From Streptomyces mayonensis (GTDB lineage Bacteria > Actinomycetota > Actinomycetes > Streptomycetales > Streptomycetaceae), in NCBI RefSeq assembly GCF_018982965.1, contig NZ_JACBYP010000091.1, positions 1-32,846 on the forward strand: DNA of 32,846 nt, written 5' to 3'. The position numbers and the translations under genes were made by a program. Shown piece by piece: positions 1 to 7,925 of the stretch. The notes below the pieces were generated by a model. That model was not told where the DNA came from, searched no databases, and saw only the letters and a list, made by a program, of their open reading frames with translations. The stretch's first letter is position 1. Each line of letters starts with the position of its first letter.

Positions 1-153
1 GGCGGGGGCGCCCGCGGGGGGTGGGAGCGGGTGTTTCCCGACGGCTGACGGTGCGTCGCGGCTCGTCGCGGCCACGCGGCGGATCCGCATGCCGGACACT
101 TCCCCGCGCCCCTTCGGGGGTGCCGGCCCGCCCGGACGTTCTAGCGTTGCCCC

Positions 154-1551
154 GTGGCCTACTTCGACGCTGCTTCCGCCGCCCCTCTCCATCCCGTTGC
201 CCGCCAGGCCCTGTTGGCCTCGCTCGACGAGGGCTGGGCGGATCCGGCCCGGCTGTACCGGGAGGGACGGCGGGCGCGGTTGCTGCTCGACGCCGCCCGG
301 GAGGCCGCGGCCGAGGCCGTGGGGTGCCGGGCGGACGAGTTGGTGTTCACCCCTTCGGGGACGCGCGCCGTGCACGCGGGGGCGGCGGGGGCGCTGGCCG
401 GGCGGCGGCGTGCCGGGCGCCACCTGATCGTGTCAGCCGTCGAACACTCCTCCGTACTCCACGCGGCCGAGGTGCACGAGGCCGACGGCGGGAGCGTCGC
501 GCAGGTCCCGGTGGACCGGACGGGCGCGGTGGACCCGGCTGCGTACGCGGCGGCCCTGCGTGCGGACACCGCGCTGGCCTGTCTCCAGTCGGCCAACCAC
601 GAGGTGGGGACCGAGCAGCCGGTGGCCCGGGTGGCGGAGCTGTGCCGGGCGGCGGGCGTGCCGCTGCTGGTGGACGCCGCCCAGTCACTGGGCTGGGAGC
701 GGGTCGAGGGCGACTGGTCGCTGCTCACGGGCAGCGCCCACAAGTGGGGCGGGCCCTCGGGGGTGGGGCTGCTCGTCGTGCGCAAGGGAGTCCGCTTCGC
801 GCCGCAAGGGCCCCGGGACGAGCGGGAGTCGGGCCGGGCGCCGGGCTTCGAGAACCTCCCGGCGATCGTCGCCGCGGCGGCGTCCCTGCGGGCGGTGCGG
901 GCCGAGGCGGCGGACGAGGCGGCCCGGCTGCGGGAGCTGACGGACCGGATCCGGGCCGGCGTGCCGGGTCTGGTGCCGGACGTGGAGGTGGTCGGTGATC
1001 CGGAGCGCCGGCTGCCCGGGATCGTCACCTTCTCGTGTCTCTATGTCGACGGGGAGACTCTGCTGCACGAGCTGGACCGCGCCGGTTTCTCCGTCTCGTC
1101 CGGATCGTCCTGCACGAGCAGCACGCTGACGCCGAGCCACGTCCTGAAGGCGATGGGCGTGCTGAGCGAGGGGAACGTGCGGGTGTCACTGCCGCCGGGG
1201 ACACCGGCCGAGGACGTGGAGCGGTTCCTCGAGGTGCTGCCGGGCACGGTGGCCGCGGTGCGGGAAAAGCTGGGGGCACCGGCGCGGACCGGACCCGTCC
1301 GGGAGGAGAGGGCCCGGGAGGCGGGGGCCGAGCTGGTCGTGGACGCGATCGGCCGCCGCTGCCCGGTCCCGGTGATCGAACTGGCCAAGGTCATCGGCGA
1401 CGTCCCCGTCGGCGGCACGGTCCGCGTCCTGTCCGACGACGAGGCGGCCCGCCTGGACATCCCGGCGTGGTGCGAGATGCGGGGCCAGGAGTACGCGGGT
1501 GAGGAGCCGGCGGAACGGGGAACGGCCTACCTGGTCCGCCGGACCGGGTAG
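154..1551 (+). CDS. Cysteine desulfurase (NifS/IscS-type) fused to a TusA-like sulfur-carrier domain
   Basis: This is a PLP-dependent cysteine desulfurase that removes sulfur from cysteine to give alanine and an enzyme persulfide. Residues 1 to about 375 form the aminotransferase class V fold: a MAYFDAASAAPLHP start typical of NifS proteins, the PLP lysine in SAHKWGG (K197) and the catalytic cysteine in the SSGSSC loop (C320). Residues about 390-465 form a TusA/SirA domain whose CPVP motif (C403) is the usual sulfur acceptor, so the persulfide could be relayed within one chain. The start is GTG with no Shine-Dalgarno, but TAGCGT lies 6 nt upstream (142-147), so the transcript is probably leaderless. 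The final sulfur recipient (Fe-S clusters, tRNA thiolation or a cofactor) cannot be read from the sequence. Confidence 0.9.
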   Translation: MAYFDAASAAPLHPVARQALLASLDEGWADPARLYREGRRARLLLDAAREAAAEAVGCRADELVFTPSGTRAVHAGAAGALAGRRRAGRHLIVSAVEHSSVLHAAEVHEADGGSVAQVPVDRTGAVDPAAYAAALRADTALACLQSANHEVGTEQPVARVAELCRAAGVPLLVDAAQSLGWERVEGDWSLLTGSAHKWGGPSGVGLLVVRKGVRFAPQGPRDERESGRAPGFENLPAIVAAAASLRAVRAEAADEAARLRELTDRIRAGVPGLVPDVEVVGDPERRLPGIVTFSCLYVDGETLLHELDRAGFSVSSGSSCTSSTLTPSHVLKAMGVLSEGNVRVSLPPGTPAEDVERFLEVLPGTVAAVREKLGAPARTGPVREERAREAGAELVVDAIGRRCPVPVIELAKVIGDVPVGGTVRVLSDDEAARLDIPAWCEMRGQEYAGEEPAERGTAYLVRRTG

Positions 1552-1568
1552 GCCGCCCGGGGCGGGAC

Positions 1569-2543
1569 TCAGCCCAGGTGCGCCTGGACCTCGGCCGCGG
1601 CCTCGTCGCCGTACGCCTTGGTGAACCGCTCCATGAAGTGGCCCCGGCGCAGCTGGTACTCCTGGGTGCCGACGGTCTCGATGACCAGCGTGGCGAGCAT
1701 GCAGCCGACCTGCGCCGCCCGCTCCAGCGACACGTCCCAGGCGAGTCCCGACATGAACCCGGCGCGGAAGGCGTCGCCGACGCCCGTGGGGTCGGCCTTG
1801 CGCTCCTCGTCGGGGACGCCGACCTCGATGGTCTGCTCACCGGCCCGCTCGATGCGTACGCCCCGCGCGCCGAGGGTGGTGACGCGGTGGCCGACGCGGT
1901 CGAGGATCTCGGCGTCGCTCCAGCCGGTCTTGGTCTCGATGAGCCCCTTCTCGTACTCGTTGGAGAAGAGGTAGGTCGCCCCGTCCAGCAGTATCCGGAT
2001 CTCGTCACCGTTCATCCGGGCGATCTGCTGCGAGAAGTCGGCGGCGAAGGGGATGGACCGCGCGCGGCACTCCTCGGTGTGCCGGAGCATCGCCTCCGGG
2101 TCGTCGGCGCCGATGGAGACCAGGTCGAGGCCGCCCACGCGATCGGCGACGGTCTTCAGCTCGATGAGGCGGGCCTCGCTCATGGCGCCCGTGTAGAAGG
2201 AGCCGATCTGGTTGTGGTCGGCGTCGGTGGTACAGACGAAGCGGGCGGTGTGCAGGGTCTCGGAGATGCGGACCGAGCCGGTGTCGACGCCGTGCCGGTC
2301 CAGCCAGGCCCGGTACTCGTCGAAGTCCGCGCCGGCCGCGCCGACCAGGATCGGCTTGGTGCCGAGCTGGCCCATGCCGAAGGCGATGTTCGCGGCGACG
2401 CCGCCCCGGCGTACGTCCAGCTGGTCGACCAGGAAGGAGAGCGAGACCGTGTGCAGCTGGTCCGCGACGAGCTGGTCGGAGAATCGGCCGGGGAAGGTCA
2501 TGAGGTGGTCGGTGGCGATGGAGCCGGTGACTGCGATGCGCAC
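1569..2543 (-). CDS. adoK: Adenosine kinase, PfkB family
   Basis: This PfkB-family sugar kinase phosphorylates adenosine to AMP for purine salvage. The 324-residue sequence closely resembles the Mycobacterium tuberculosis adenosine kinase as I remember it: it begins IAVTGSIATDHLMTFPGRFS, contains HTVSLSFLVD and SLYRGG-like RRGGVAANIAFGMG segments, and carries the PfkB signature DPTGVGDAFRAGF with catalytic base D257. I start it at the GTG giving VRIAVTG, with an AGGAG about 12 nt upstream; the open frame continues much further upstream but that stretch is low-complexity and not protein-like. It converges on the desulfurase with only 17 nt between stop codons. A ribokinase-like sugar kinase is the alternative, but the whole-length resemblance favours adenosine kinase. 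Confidence 0.85.
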   Translation of the reverse strand: MRIAVTGSIATDHLMTFPGRFSDQLVADQLHTVSLSFLVDQLDVRRGGVAANIAFGMGQLGTKPILVGAAGADFDEYRAWLDRHGVDTGSVRISETLHTARFVCTTDADHNQIGSFYTGAMSEARLIELKTVADRVGGLDLVSIGADDPEAMLRHTEECRARSIPFAADFSQQIARMNGDEIRILLDGATYLFSNEYEKGLIETKTGWSDAEILDRVGHRVTTLGARGVRIERAGEQTIEVGVPDEERKADPTGVGDAFRAGFMSGLAWDVSLERAAQVGCMLATLVIETVGTQEYQLRRGHFMERFTKAYGDEAAAEVQAHLG

Positions 2544-2727
2544 GACGTGGACTCTCTCCTGAGGGGAGGCGGGTTGACGGTTCACGCTACCCGGCGGCGG
2601 CGCCGGGCTGAAGCAGGTGCCGGACAGGTACTGAGCCGTTGCCCGACGCGGGCGGGGACGGCAGCCACGGACGCGGGTACGGGCGCCGGTACCGGCCGGT
2701 GCCGGAGCCCGCGCTGAAGCAGGCGAA

Positions 2728-2740
2728 ACTACCCGGTAGT
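2728..2740. promoter_or_regulatory. Short inverted repeat (ACTACC-C-GGTAGT) in a divergent promoter region
   Basis: A 6-bp perfect inverted repeat with a 1-nt centre lies between the adenosine kinase gene (minus) and the small gene at 2781 (plus). It sits just upstream of where a -35 box for the plus-strand gene would be; a -10-like TACGGT is at 2769-2774, 6 nt before the ATG. It could be an operator for either gene; no regulator family is identifiable. Confidence 0.3.
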
Positions 2741-2780
2741 ACAACTTTCTCCGCGGGGCCGGTGTGCCTACGGTGCTGTT

Positions 2781-2990
2781 ATGACGAACCTGAGGACCGC
2801 CGACCCCGCCCCGGCCGACCTGGACGGCGATCTGGCCTCGCTGCGCGGGGACTGCGCCCGGATGACGCCGCGCTGGTCCGCCCCCGTACGTGTCTCCGCC
2901 CGGCCGGTGCCCGTCTCGCTCCTGCACGGCGTACGGGTGCCGCAGACGTCGGCCCGGCTGCTGGAGGCCATGTCGGACTACGGCGACTGA
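2781..2990 (+). CDS. Small conserved-looking hypothetical protein (69 aa)
   Basis: I do not recognise a family. The 69-residue product begins MTNLRTADPAPADL and ends in LLEAMSDYGD, with no hydrophobic segment and no cysteine pair. Codon use is typical for the window (GC-rich third positions). There is no ribosome-binding site, but TACGGT 6 nt before the ATG fits a leaderless transcript, and an inverted repeat lies further upstream. It stands alone between the divergent adenosine kinase gene and the membrane-anchored protein at 3124. It is probably a real actinobacterial small protein, but a chance frame in GC-rich DNA cannot be excluded. Confidence 0.55.
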   Translation: MTNLRTADPAPADLDGDLASLRGDCARMTPRWSAPVRVSARPVPVSLLHGVRVPQTSARLLEAMSDYGD

Positions 2991-3123
2991 GGGACCCGGC
3001 GGACTCCGGGGCCGTTCGGGTGGCACGCGCCGTCGCTTCGGGTGACGCGCGCGTCGCCGGGAACCGGATCCGCGCCCACCGCGTCCCATGGCTGTCCCCA
3101 GCAACAGCCGAAGGAGCGATGCG

Positions 3124-4659
3124 GTGAACACCGAGCGACCCGACAACGACGACGCCACCGCCGCCGGCGAGGCCGGCGCAGGGCGTCCCGCGCGGCGGCG
3201 CCCCCCGGCGGTCGCGGTCGCGTCGGTCGCCGCCGCCGTGCTGCTCCTGGGAGCCGGCGGGGGCTATCTGGCCACGTCCGCCGCCGGCGACGGCACGGAC
3301 GGCGGTACGTCGTCCGGCGCGTCGGGCGACGACACGCCCCCGCCCCTCCCCCTCGACGACCGGACCACGTCCCCCGAGGGCGGCACCCACGGCATCGCGC
3401 CCGGCGAGCCCGACCCCCACGGCGTCACCTACCGGGCCGACGGCTCGCTCCCCGAGGGCCCCGGTTCGGCGCCGGTGTACCGGGCGGAGGGCGATGTCAC
3501 CGAGGCGGAGGTGGCCCGGCTGGCCGAGGCGCTGGGCGTCGGGAGCGCACCCCGCGTCCAGGGCGACGCGTGGAAGGCGGGCAACGCGAAGGACGGTTCG
3601 GGGCCCCTGCTCACGGTGGACCGGCAGGCGCCGGGCACCTGGACCTTCCACCGCTACACGCCCCGCACGGACAACTGCAAGAAGGGCGCCGAGTGCAAGG
3701 CCCCGTCGGCCGACGGCAGCCCGGTGGGCGAGGCGGCCGCGAAGGAGGCGGCGGCGCCCGTGCTGAAGGAGCTGGGCCAGGACGGCGCCAAGCTGGACGC
3801 GAGCCAGGTCATGGGCGCCAAGCGGGCGGTGAACGCGGAACCGGAGGTCGGCGGGCTGCCCACGTACGGCTGGACGACCGGCGTCGTCGTCGGCGCGCAG
3901 GGCGAGGTGGTCGGCGGCAGCGGGCAGGTGAAGGCGCCGGTCAAGGGGGACACGTATCCGGTCCTGGACGCGAAGGAGACGCTGGCGCTGCTGAACGCGC
4001 CGGGCAGCGGTACCGGCGCGGGCATCGGCGGCTGCGCGAGTCCCGTACCGCACCAGGACGGCGCCGGGTCGGACCTGCCCTGCGGACTGCCGACCGGCGC
4101 CCCGGGCAAGTCCGGGAGCGGGAAGCAGGCGGCCACGGTCGAGGACGCGGTGTTCGGGCTGGCCGCGCACCCCGTGCGGGGACGGCAGACACTGGTGCCG
4201 TCGTGGCTGTTCGAGGTGCGGATGCCGGGTGCGCGGGACGCGGTCACGGTCACGTATCCGGCGGTCGAGCCGCGGTACCTGACGGCGGCGGCCCCCGCCT
4301 CGCCCACCCCGACCCCCACTCCGCCGCCCTCCGGCGAGCCGTCCTCGGCGCCGTCCAAGCCGCGGAACGTGGACGTCAGCGGCTACACGGCCGGGGACGG
4401 CGAGCTGACCGTGCACTTCACCGGCGGCGTGTGCTCCGACTACGACGCGAAGGCGGAGGAGAGCGACGGGTCGGTGACCGTCACGGTGACCGAGACCCCG
4501 CACCCCGGCAAGGTCTGCATCCTGATCGCCAAGGAGTACGAGCGGACGGTGCGGCTCGACGAGCCGCTCGCCGACCGCAAGGTCGTCGGGGCGGACGGCG
4601 AGCGGGTGCCGGCGTACAAGCCGGGCGCACGGCTTCCGGCACCGGCCGAGGGCCGGTGA
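3124..4659 (+). CDS. Membrane-anchored or secreted protein of unknown function
   Basis: The function is unknown. The product (511 aa from this start) has a charged Arg/Pro-rich N-terminus, one hydrophobic segment at about residues 28-50 (AVAVASVAAAVLLLGAGGGY), then a long extracytoplasmic part. That part holds a low-complexity Gly/Asp/Pro linker, a roughly 250-residue region with cysteines in pairs (DNCKKGAECK, GGCASP...LPCGLP), a PTPTPTPPP linker near residue 405, and a C-terminal beta-rich module with a cysteine pair (GGVCSDY...GKVCILI). The topology suggests an Nin/Cout single-pass protein with two small disulfide-bonded domains. I chose GTG 3124 over the in-frame ATG at 3088 because GAAGGAG sits 8 nt before the GTG. 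It is followed by tandem repeats and a strong hairpin. Confidence 0.8.
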   Translation: MNTERPDNDDATAAGEAGAGRPARRRPPAVAVASVAAAVLLLGAGGGYLATSAAGDGTDGGTSSGASGDDTPPPLPLDDRTTSPEGGTHGIAPGEPDPHGVTYRADGSLPEGPGSAPVYRAEGDVTEAEVARLAEALGVGSAPRVQGDAWKAGNAKDGSGPLLTVDRQAPGTWTFHRYTPRTDNCKKGAECKAPSADGSPVGEAAAKEAAAPVLKELGQDGAKLDASQVMGAKRAVNAEPEVGGLPTYGWTTGVVVGAQGEVVGGSGQVKAPVKGDTYPVLDAKETLALLNAPGSGTGAGIGGCASPVPHQDGAGSDLPCGLPTGAPGKSGSGKQAATVEDAVFGLAAHPVRGRQTLVPSWLFEVRMPGARDAVTVTYPAVEPRYLTAAAPASPTPTPTPPPSGEPSSAPSKPRNVDVSGYTAGDGELTVHFTGGVCSDYDAKAEESDGSVTVTVTETPHPGKVCILIAKEYERTVRLDEPLADRKVVGADGERVPAYKPGARLPAPAEGR

Positions 4660-4702
4660 CGGGCGGGAGCCGGTGACGGGCGGGGGCCAGTGACGGGCGG
4701 GG
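4652..4702. repeat. Three 17-bp tandem repeats at the 3' end of the preceding gene
   Basis: Units of GCCGGTGACGGGCGGGR occur at 4652-4668, 4669-4685 and 4686-4702 (one mismatch in the third), with a degenerate fourth copy after. The first unit contains the TGA stop of the upstream gene, so the array arose by duplication across a gene end. Confidence 0.8.
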
Positions 4703-4735
4703 ACCGGTCACGGACGCCAGGAGAACGGAACGGAA

Positions 4736-4777
4736 CGAGGGCGGCGGCCCGGGTTTTACCCCGGGCCGCCGCCCTCG
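4736..4777. terminator. Bidirectional terminator hairpin between convergent genes
   Basis: A perfect 18-bp inverted repeat (arms 4736-4753 and 4760-4777) with a TTTTAC loop lies between the plus-strand unknown gene and erpA on the minus strand. A second, outer pair of arms (GACGCCAGG / CCTGGCGTC, about 4713-4721 and 4779-4787) extends the stem. No U-tract is present, as is common in Streptomyces. Confidence 0.8.
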
Positions 4778-4816
4778 TCCTGGCGTCTTCGCGTCCTCAC
4801 CCGGACGCCGCGCGGC

Positions 4817-5173
4817 TCAGCTGAAGGAGTCGCCGCAGGCGCAGGAACCCGTCGCGTTCGGGTTGTCGATCGTGAAGCCCTGCTTCTCGATGGTGTCGAC
4901 GAAGTCGACGGTGGCACCGCCCAGGTACGGCGCGCTCATGCGGTCCGTGGTGACCTTGACGCCGCCGAAGTCCTTCACCACGTCGCCGTCGAGGGAGCGC
5001 TCGTCGAAGAAGAGCTGGTAGCGCAGGCCGGAGCAGCCGCCGGGCTGGACGGCGACGCGCAGCGCGAGGTCGTCACGGCCTTCCTGGTCGAGCAGCGCCT
5101 TGACCTTCGACGCGGCGGCGTCGGTCAGGATGATGCCGTCGGTGACGGTGGTGGTCTCGTCCGATACGGACAT
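4817..5173 (-). CDS. erpA: A-type iron-sulfur cluster carrier (HesB/IscA/ErpA family)
   Basis: This small (118 aa) scaffold/carrier delivers Fe-S clusters to apo-enzymes. It has the family's three conserved cysteines: C47 in QPGGCSGLRY, and C111 and C113 in the C-terminal GSCACGDSFS. The length is normal for the family. The ATG is preceded by GGGAGAG at normal spacing. It is transcribed away from nadA, which encodes a [4Fe-4S] enzyme, so a client relationship is plausible, and the shared 279-bp intergenic region carries symmetric sequences that may coordinate the two. The desulfurase at 154-1551 could supply its sulfur. ErpA and other A-type carriers cannot be separated by sequence alone here. 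Confidence 0.92.
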   Translation of the reverse strand: MSVSDETTTVTDGIILTDAAASKVKALLDQEGRDDLALRVAVQPGGCSGLRYQLFFDERSLDGDVVKDFGGVKVTTDRMSAPYLGGATVDFVDTIEKQGFTIDNPNATGSCACGDSFS

Positions 5174-5344
5174 CTACATCTCTCCCGGGTTGTACGGAGA
5201 CTGCTTGCCGACGACGTCAACCGCCGGAGCCGCGGATTCATTCCGGGCGGGCCGAGTCTTTCTCCTCGGCGTCCTGTCCCCTTCATGCTCGCACACGCCC
5301 CCGCGCGCGGTCAGCGGCCCGAGGGTGCCTTCCCGGCGCCGGGA

Positions 5345-5388
5345 TTCACGTCACACCGACACTATGGGCATCGTCAAAGTGACGTGAA
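5345..5388. promoter_or_regulatory. Putative operator between erpA and nadA
   Basis: TTCACGTCAC (5345-5354) and GTGACGTGAA (5379-5388) are exact reverse complements separated by 24 nt. Nested in the right half is CGTCA-AAG-TGACG (5372-5384). Immediately downstream is GCTAT-GATAT-ATAGC (5392-5406), which includes a -10-like TATGAT at 5394-5399 for nadA. The arrangement suggests a dimeric repressor or activator acting on the nadA promoter and possibly erpA. The regulator is not identifiable from this window. Confidence 0.45.
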
Positions 5389-5452
5389 GCGGCTATGATA
5401 TATAGCGTCAATTCGACGAAAAGGGTCGACGAGAAAAGAAAGGGTGCGTGTC

Positions 5453-6637
5453 GTGACCACCGCCCAAACCCAGGAGCTCGACGTACAGCCGACGCCCCTC
5501 GCCCTGCTGCTGCTCGGCCGCGAGGCCGACCCGAGGAGCGAGCGCGGTGTGGAGTGCCCCGGCGACCTGCCCTCGCCCTCCGACCCGGACCTGGTCGCAC
5601 GCGCCCGCGCGGCCAAGGAGAAGCTCGGTGACAAGGTCTTCGTCCTCGGTCACCACTACCAGCGCGACGAGGTCATCCAGTTCGCCGACGTCACGGGCGA
5701 CTCCTTCAAGCTGGCCCGGGACGCGGCCGCCCGCCCGGAGGCCGAGTACATCGTCTTCTGCGGTGTGCACTTCATGGCGGAGTCGGCCGACATCCTCACC
5801 TCCGACGACCAGAAGGTGGTCCTGCCCGACCTGGCCGCCGGCTGCTCGATGGCGGACATGGCGACGGCCGAGCAGGTCGCCGAGTGCTGGGACGTGCTGA
5901 CCGAGGCGGGCGTCGCCGAGCAGGTCGTGCCCGTCTCGTACATGAACTCGTCCGCCGACATCAAGGCGTTCACCGGCAGGCACGGCGGCACCATCTGCAC
6001 CTCCTCCAACGCCGAGCGGGCCCTGAACTGGGCCTTCGAGCAGGGCGAGAAGGTGCTCTTCCTCCCCGACCAGCACCTCGGCCGCAACACGGCGGTCCGG
6101 GAGCTGGGCATGTCCCTGGAGGACTGCGTCGTCTACAACCCGCACCGGCCGAACGGCGGGCTGACCACAGAGGAGCTGCGCGCCGCCAGGATGATCCTGT
6201 GGCGGGGCCACTGCTCGGTGCACGGCCGCTTCAGCCTCGACTCGGTCAACGACGTGCGCGAGCGCATACCGGGCGTGAACGTCCTGGTGCACCCCGAGTG
6301 CAGGCACGAGGTCGTGGCCGCCGCGGACCAGGTCGGCTCGACCGAGTACATCATCAAGGCCCTGGAGGCGGCCCCGGCCGGTTCCAAGTGGGCCATCGGC
6401 ACCGAGCTGAACCTGGTCCGCCGACTGGCGAACCGTTTCGCCGCCGAGGACAAGGAGATCGTCTTCCTCGACAGGACGGTCTGCTTCTGCTCGACCATGA
6501 ACCGCATCGACCTCCCGCACCTGGTCTGGACCCTCGAATCCCTGGCCGAGGGCACCCTCGTCAACCGCATCGAGGTCGACCGGGAGACGGAGGCGTTCGC
6601 GAAGCTGGCCCTGGAGCGGATGCTGGCGCTGCCGTAA
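5453..6637 (+). CDS. nadA: Quinolinate synthase A
   Basis: NadA condenses iminoaspartate with dihydroxyacetone phosphate to quinolinate in de novo NAD synthesis and uses an oxygen-sensitive [4Fe-4S] cluster. Family motifs are clear: VLGHHYQRDEV for substrate binding, VFCGVHFMAESADIL, LAAGCSMADM (C131), SYMNSSADIKAF, GTICTSSNA, LFLPDQHLG, HPEC (C283), GSTEYII and the C-terminal VCFCSTMNRI (C344, C346). At 394 aa it is the long form seen in actinobacteria. The track-style start at 5444 leaves almost no space after the GAAAGG ribosome site; GTG 5453 (VTTAQTQ) is better spaced. nadB and nadC are not in the window. It is followed by the homopolymer block at 6677. Confidence 0.97.
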   Translation: MTTAQTQELDVQPTPLALLLLGREADPRSERGVECPGDLPSPSDPDLVARARAAKEKLGDKVFVLGHHYQRDEVIQFADVTGDSFKLARDAAARPEAEYIVFCGVHFMAESADILTSDDQKVVLPDLAAGCSMADMATAEQVAECWDVLTEAGVAEQVVPVSYMNSSADIKAFTGRHGGTICTSSNAERALNWAFEQGEKVLFLPDQHLGRNTAVRELGMSLEDCVVYNPHRPNGGLTTEELRAARMILWRGHCSVHGRFSLDSVNDVRERIPGVNVLVHPECRHEVVAAADQVGSTEYIIKALEAAPAGSKWAIGTELNLVRRLANRFAAEDKEIVFLDRTVCFCSTMNRIDLPHLVWTLESLAEGTLVNRIEVDRETEAFAKLALERMLALP

Positions 6638-6676
6638 CCGGCCCCGGGCGCGACGGCCCCGCCCGGCCACCGGTCC

Positions 6677-6756
6677 GGGGGGGGGGGGGGGGGGGCGGGG
6701 GCGGCCCCCCCCCCCCCCCCCCCCCCCGGGGGGGGGGGGGGGGGGGCCGCCCCCCA
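6677..6756. repeat. G19 / C23 / G19 homopolymer inverted repeat after nadA
   Basis: The runs are G at 6677-6695, C at 6705-6727 and G at 6728-6746. The C and G runs abut and, with GGGGGCGG (6697-6704) and CCGCCCCC downstream, make a near-perfect hairpin with no loop. It sits where a nadA terminator would be expected. Runs of this length are very unusual in Streptomyces, so an expanded or mis-assembled terminator hairpin is the likeliest explanation. Confidence 0.85.
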
Positions 6757-6809
6757 CGGCCCCGCACAGCACTCCCCCTCCAGTGACATACGCGCAGCGA
6801 CATACACAA

Positions 6810-6823
6810 GTGATGCACATCAC
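6810..6823. promoter_or_regulatory. GTGA-N6-TCAC dyad, Crp/FNR-like site upstream of the LysR gene
   Basis: The sequence GTGATGCACATCAC is a dyad with GTGA/TCAC half-sites at Crp-like spacing. It lies about 120 nt before the LysR-family gene in a 306-bp gene-free stretch (6638-6943) that otherwise holds the homopolymer block and two direct GACATAC repeats (6785-6791, 6799-6805). The match is by inspection only. Confidence 0.35.
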
Positions 6824-6943
6824 CTCACCCTGTGTAGCCAGGTTCGCTTATGTAATGTTTCGTCGTCTTTGCTGATGCTGCGCGACGCGTCGATCACAGG
6901 CACGATCACTCTGGTACAGACCGTTCCAGTGGCTGGAGGGCCC

Positions 6944-7846
6944 GTGGAGATCCGTCAACTGGTGACATTCCAGAAGGTCGCAACCCTGTTGAGCTTCACG
7001 CGCGCCGCCGAGGAACTCAGCTATGCCCAGTCGAGCGTGACGACACAGATCCGTGCCCTGGAAACCTCGCTCGAGGTGGAGCTCTTCGACCGCCTCGGCG
7101 GACGCATCCGTCTGACGCCCGCCGGTGAGCGGCTGCTCCAGTACGCCGAGCAGATCCTGGAGCTGGCCGAGACGGCGCGAGCGGACCTGGCCGGCGGGGA
7201 CGGCCCGGCGGGCAACCTGGTGATCGGCACGATGGAGAGCATCACCTCCTACCGGATGCCCCCGTTACTCGAGTTCGTCCACCACCGCTACCCCAAGGTG
7301 CAGTTGTCCTTACGGCCGAGCCTGTGCGCCGAGACCTGCCACGCCCTGCGTCAGGGCACCTTCGACATCGGCTTCCTCATCGAGGAGCACACCCGCCACC
7401 AGGGCCTGGAGACCGTCGTACTGGCCGAGGAGCCGCTGGTGGTCGTCGCGGCTCCGGACCACCCGCTGGCCGGGCAGGAGAGTGTGTCGATCGACGACCT
7501 GCGGAAGACGTCCATCCTGGCGACGGAGGCCGGGTGCGCCTACCGCTCCCTGTTCGAGGAGGAGTTGCAGGGCGCGGAGACCACGTCGTGCCTGGAGTTC
7601 GGCACCATCGAGGCGATCAAGCGCGGGGTGGTGTCCGGACTGGGGGTTTCGCTGCTGCCCCGGGTGACGGTGGCGAGTGAGCTGGACAAGGGTGAACTGG
7701 CGGCGCTGGCCTGGCCCGTGCCGTTCACCGTGTACACGCAGTTGGCGTGGCGCAGTGGCAAGCGGCTGTCGCGGGAGCTGAAGCTGTTCATCGACCAGAC
7801 CGTGCGCTTGATGCAGGAGGAGCAGCCGCTCAGCAAGTCGGGATGA
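6944..7846 (+). CDS. LysR-family transcriptional regulator
   Basis: This is a 300-residue LysR-type regulator. The N-terminal winged helix-turn-helix (about residues 3-60) reads IRQLVTFQKVATLLSFTRAAEELSYAQSSVTTQI, and is followed by the linker helix and a LysR substrate-binding domain (GNLVIGTMESITSYRMPPLL onwards). I choose GTG 6944, which has GGAGG 5-6 nt upstream, over the ATG at 6869. It is transcribed toward the minus-strand nitroreductase and away from nadA. It could control the amino-acid cluster that starts just beyond it, but LysR regulators usually control a divergent neighbour and here the upstream neighbour is nadA in tandem. The effector is unknown. Confidence 0.9.
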   Translation: MEIRQLVTFQKVATLLSFTRAAEELSYAQSSVTTQIRALETSLEVELFDRLGGRIRLTPAGERLLQYAEQILELAETARADLAGGDGPAGNLVIGTMESITSYRMPPLLEFVHHRYPKVQLSLRPSLCAETCHALRQGTFDIGFLIEEHTRHQGLETVVLAEEPLVVVAAPDHPLAGQESVSIDDLRKTSILATEAGCAYRSLFEEELQGAETTSCLEFGTIEAIKRGVVSGLGVSLLPRVTVASELDKGELAALAWPVPFTVYTQLAWRSGKRLSRELKLFIDQTVRLMQEEQPLSKSG

Positions 7847-7925
7847 TGCGCTTCCCGTCCGCCCCTCCTCTCCCTCCCTTCCCGTCCCTCCCGTCCCGTC
7901 GGCTCCCCCCTCCCCCTCACTCGGC

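Noticed and set aside
21..998. Plus-strand 325-residue frame overlapping the desulfurase gene
   Set aside because: It is a Gly/Arg/Ala-rich shadow of the desulfurase frame with no recognisable domain.
5444..5452. nadA start at GTG 5444
   Set aside because: It leaves about 1 nt after the GAAAGG ribosome site, whereas GTG 5453 has normal spacing and gives the VTTAQTQ N-terminus usual in Streptomyces as I recall it.
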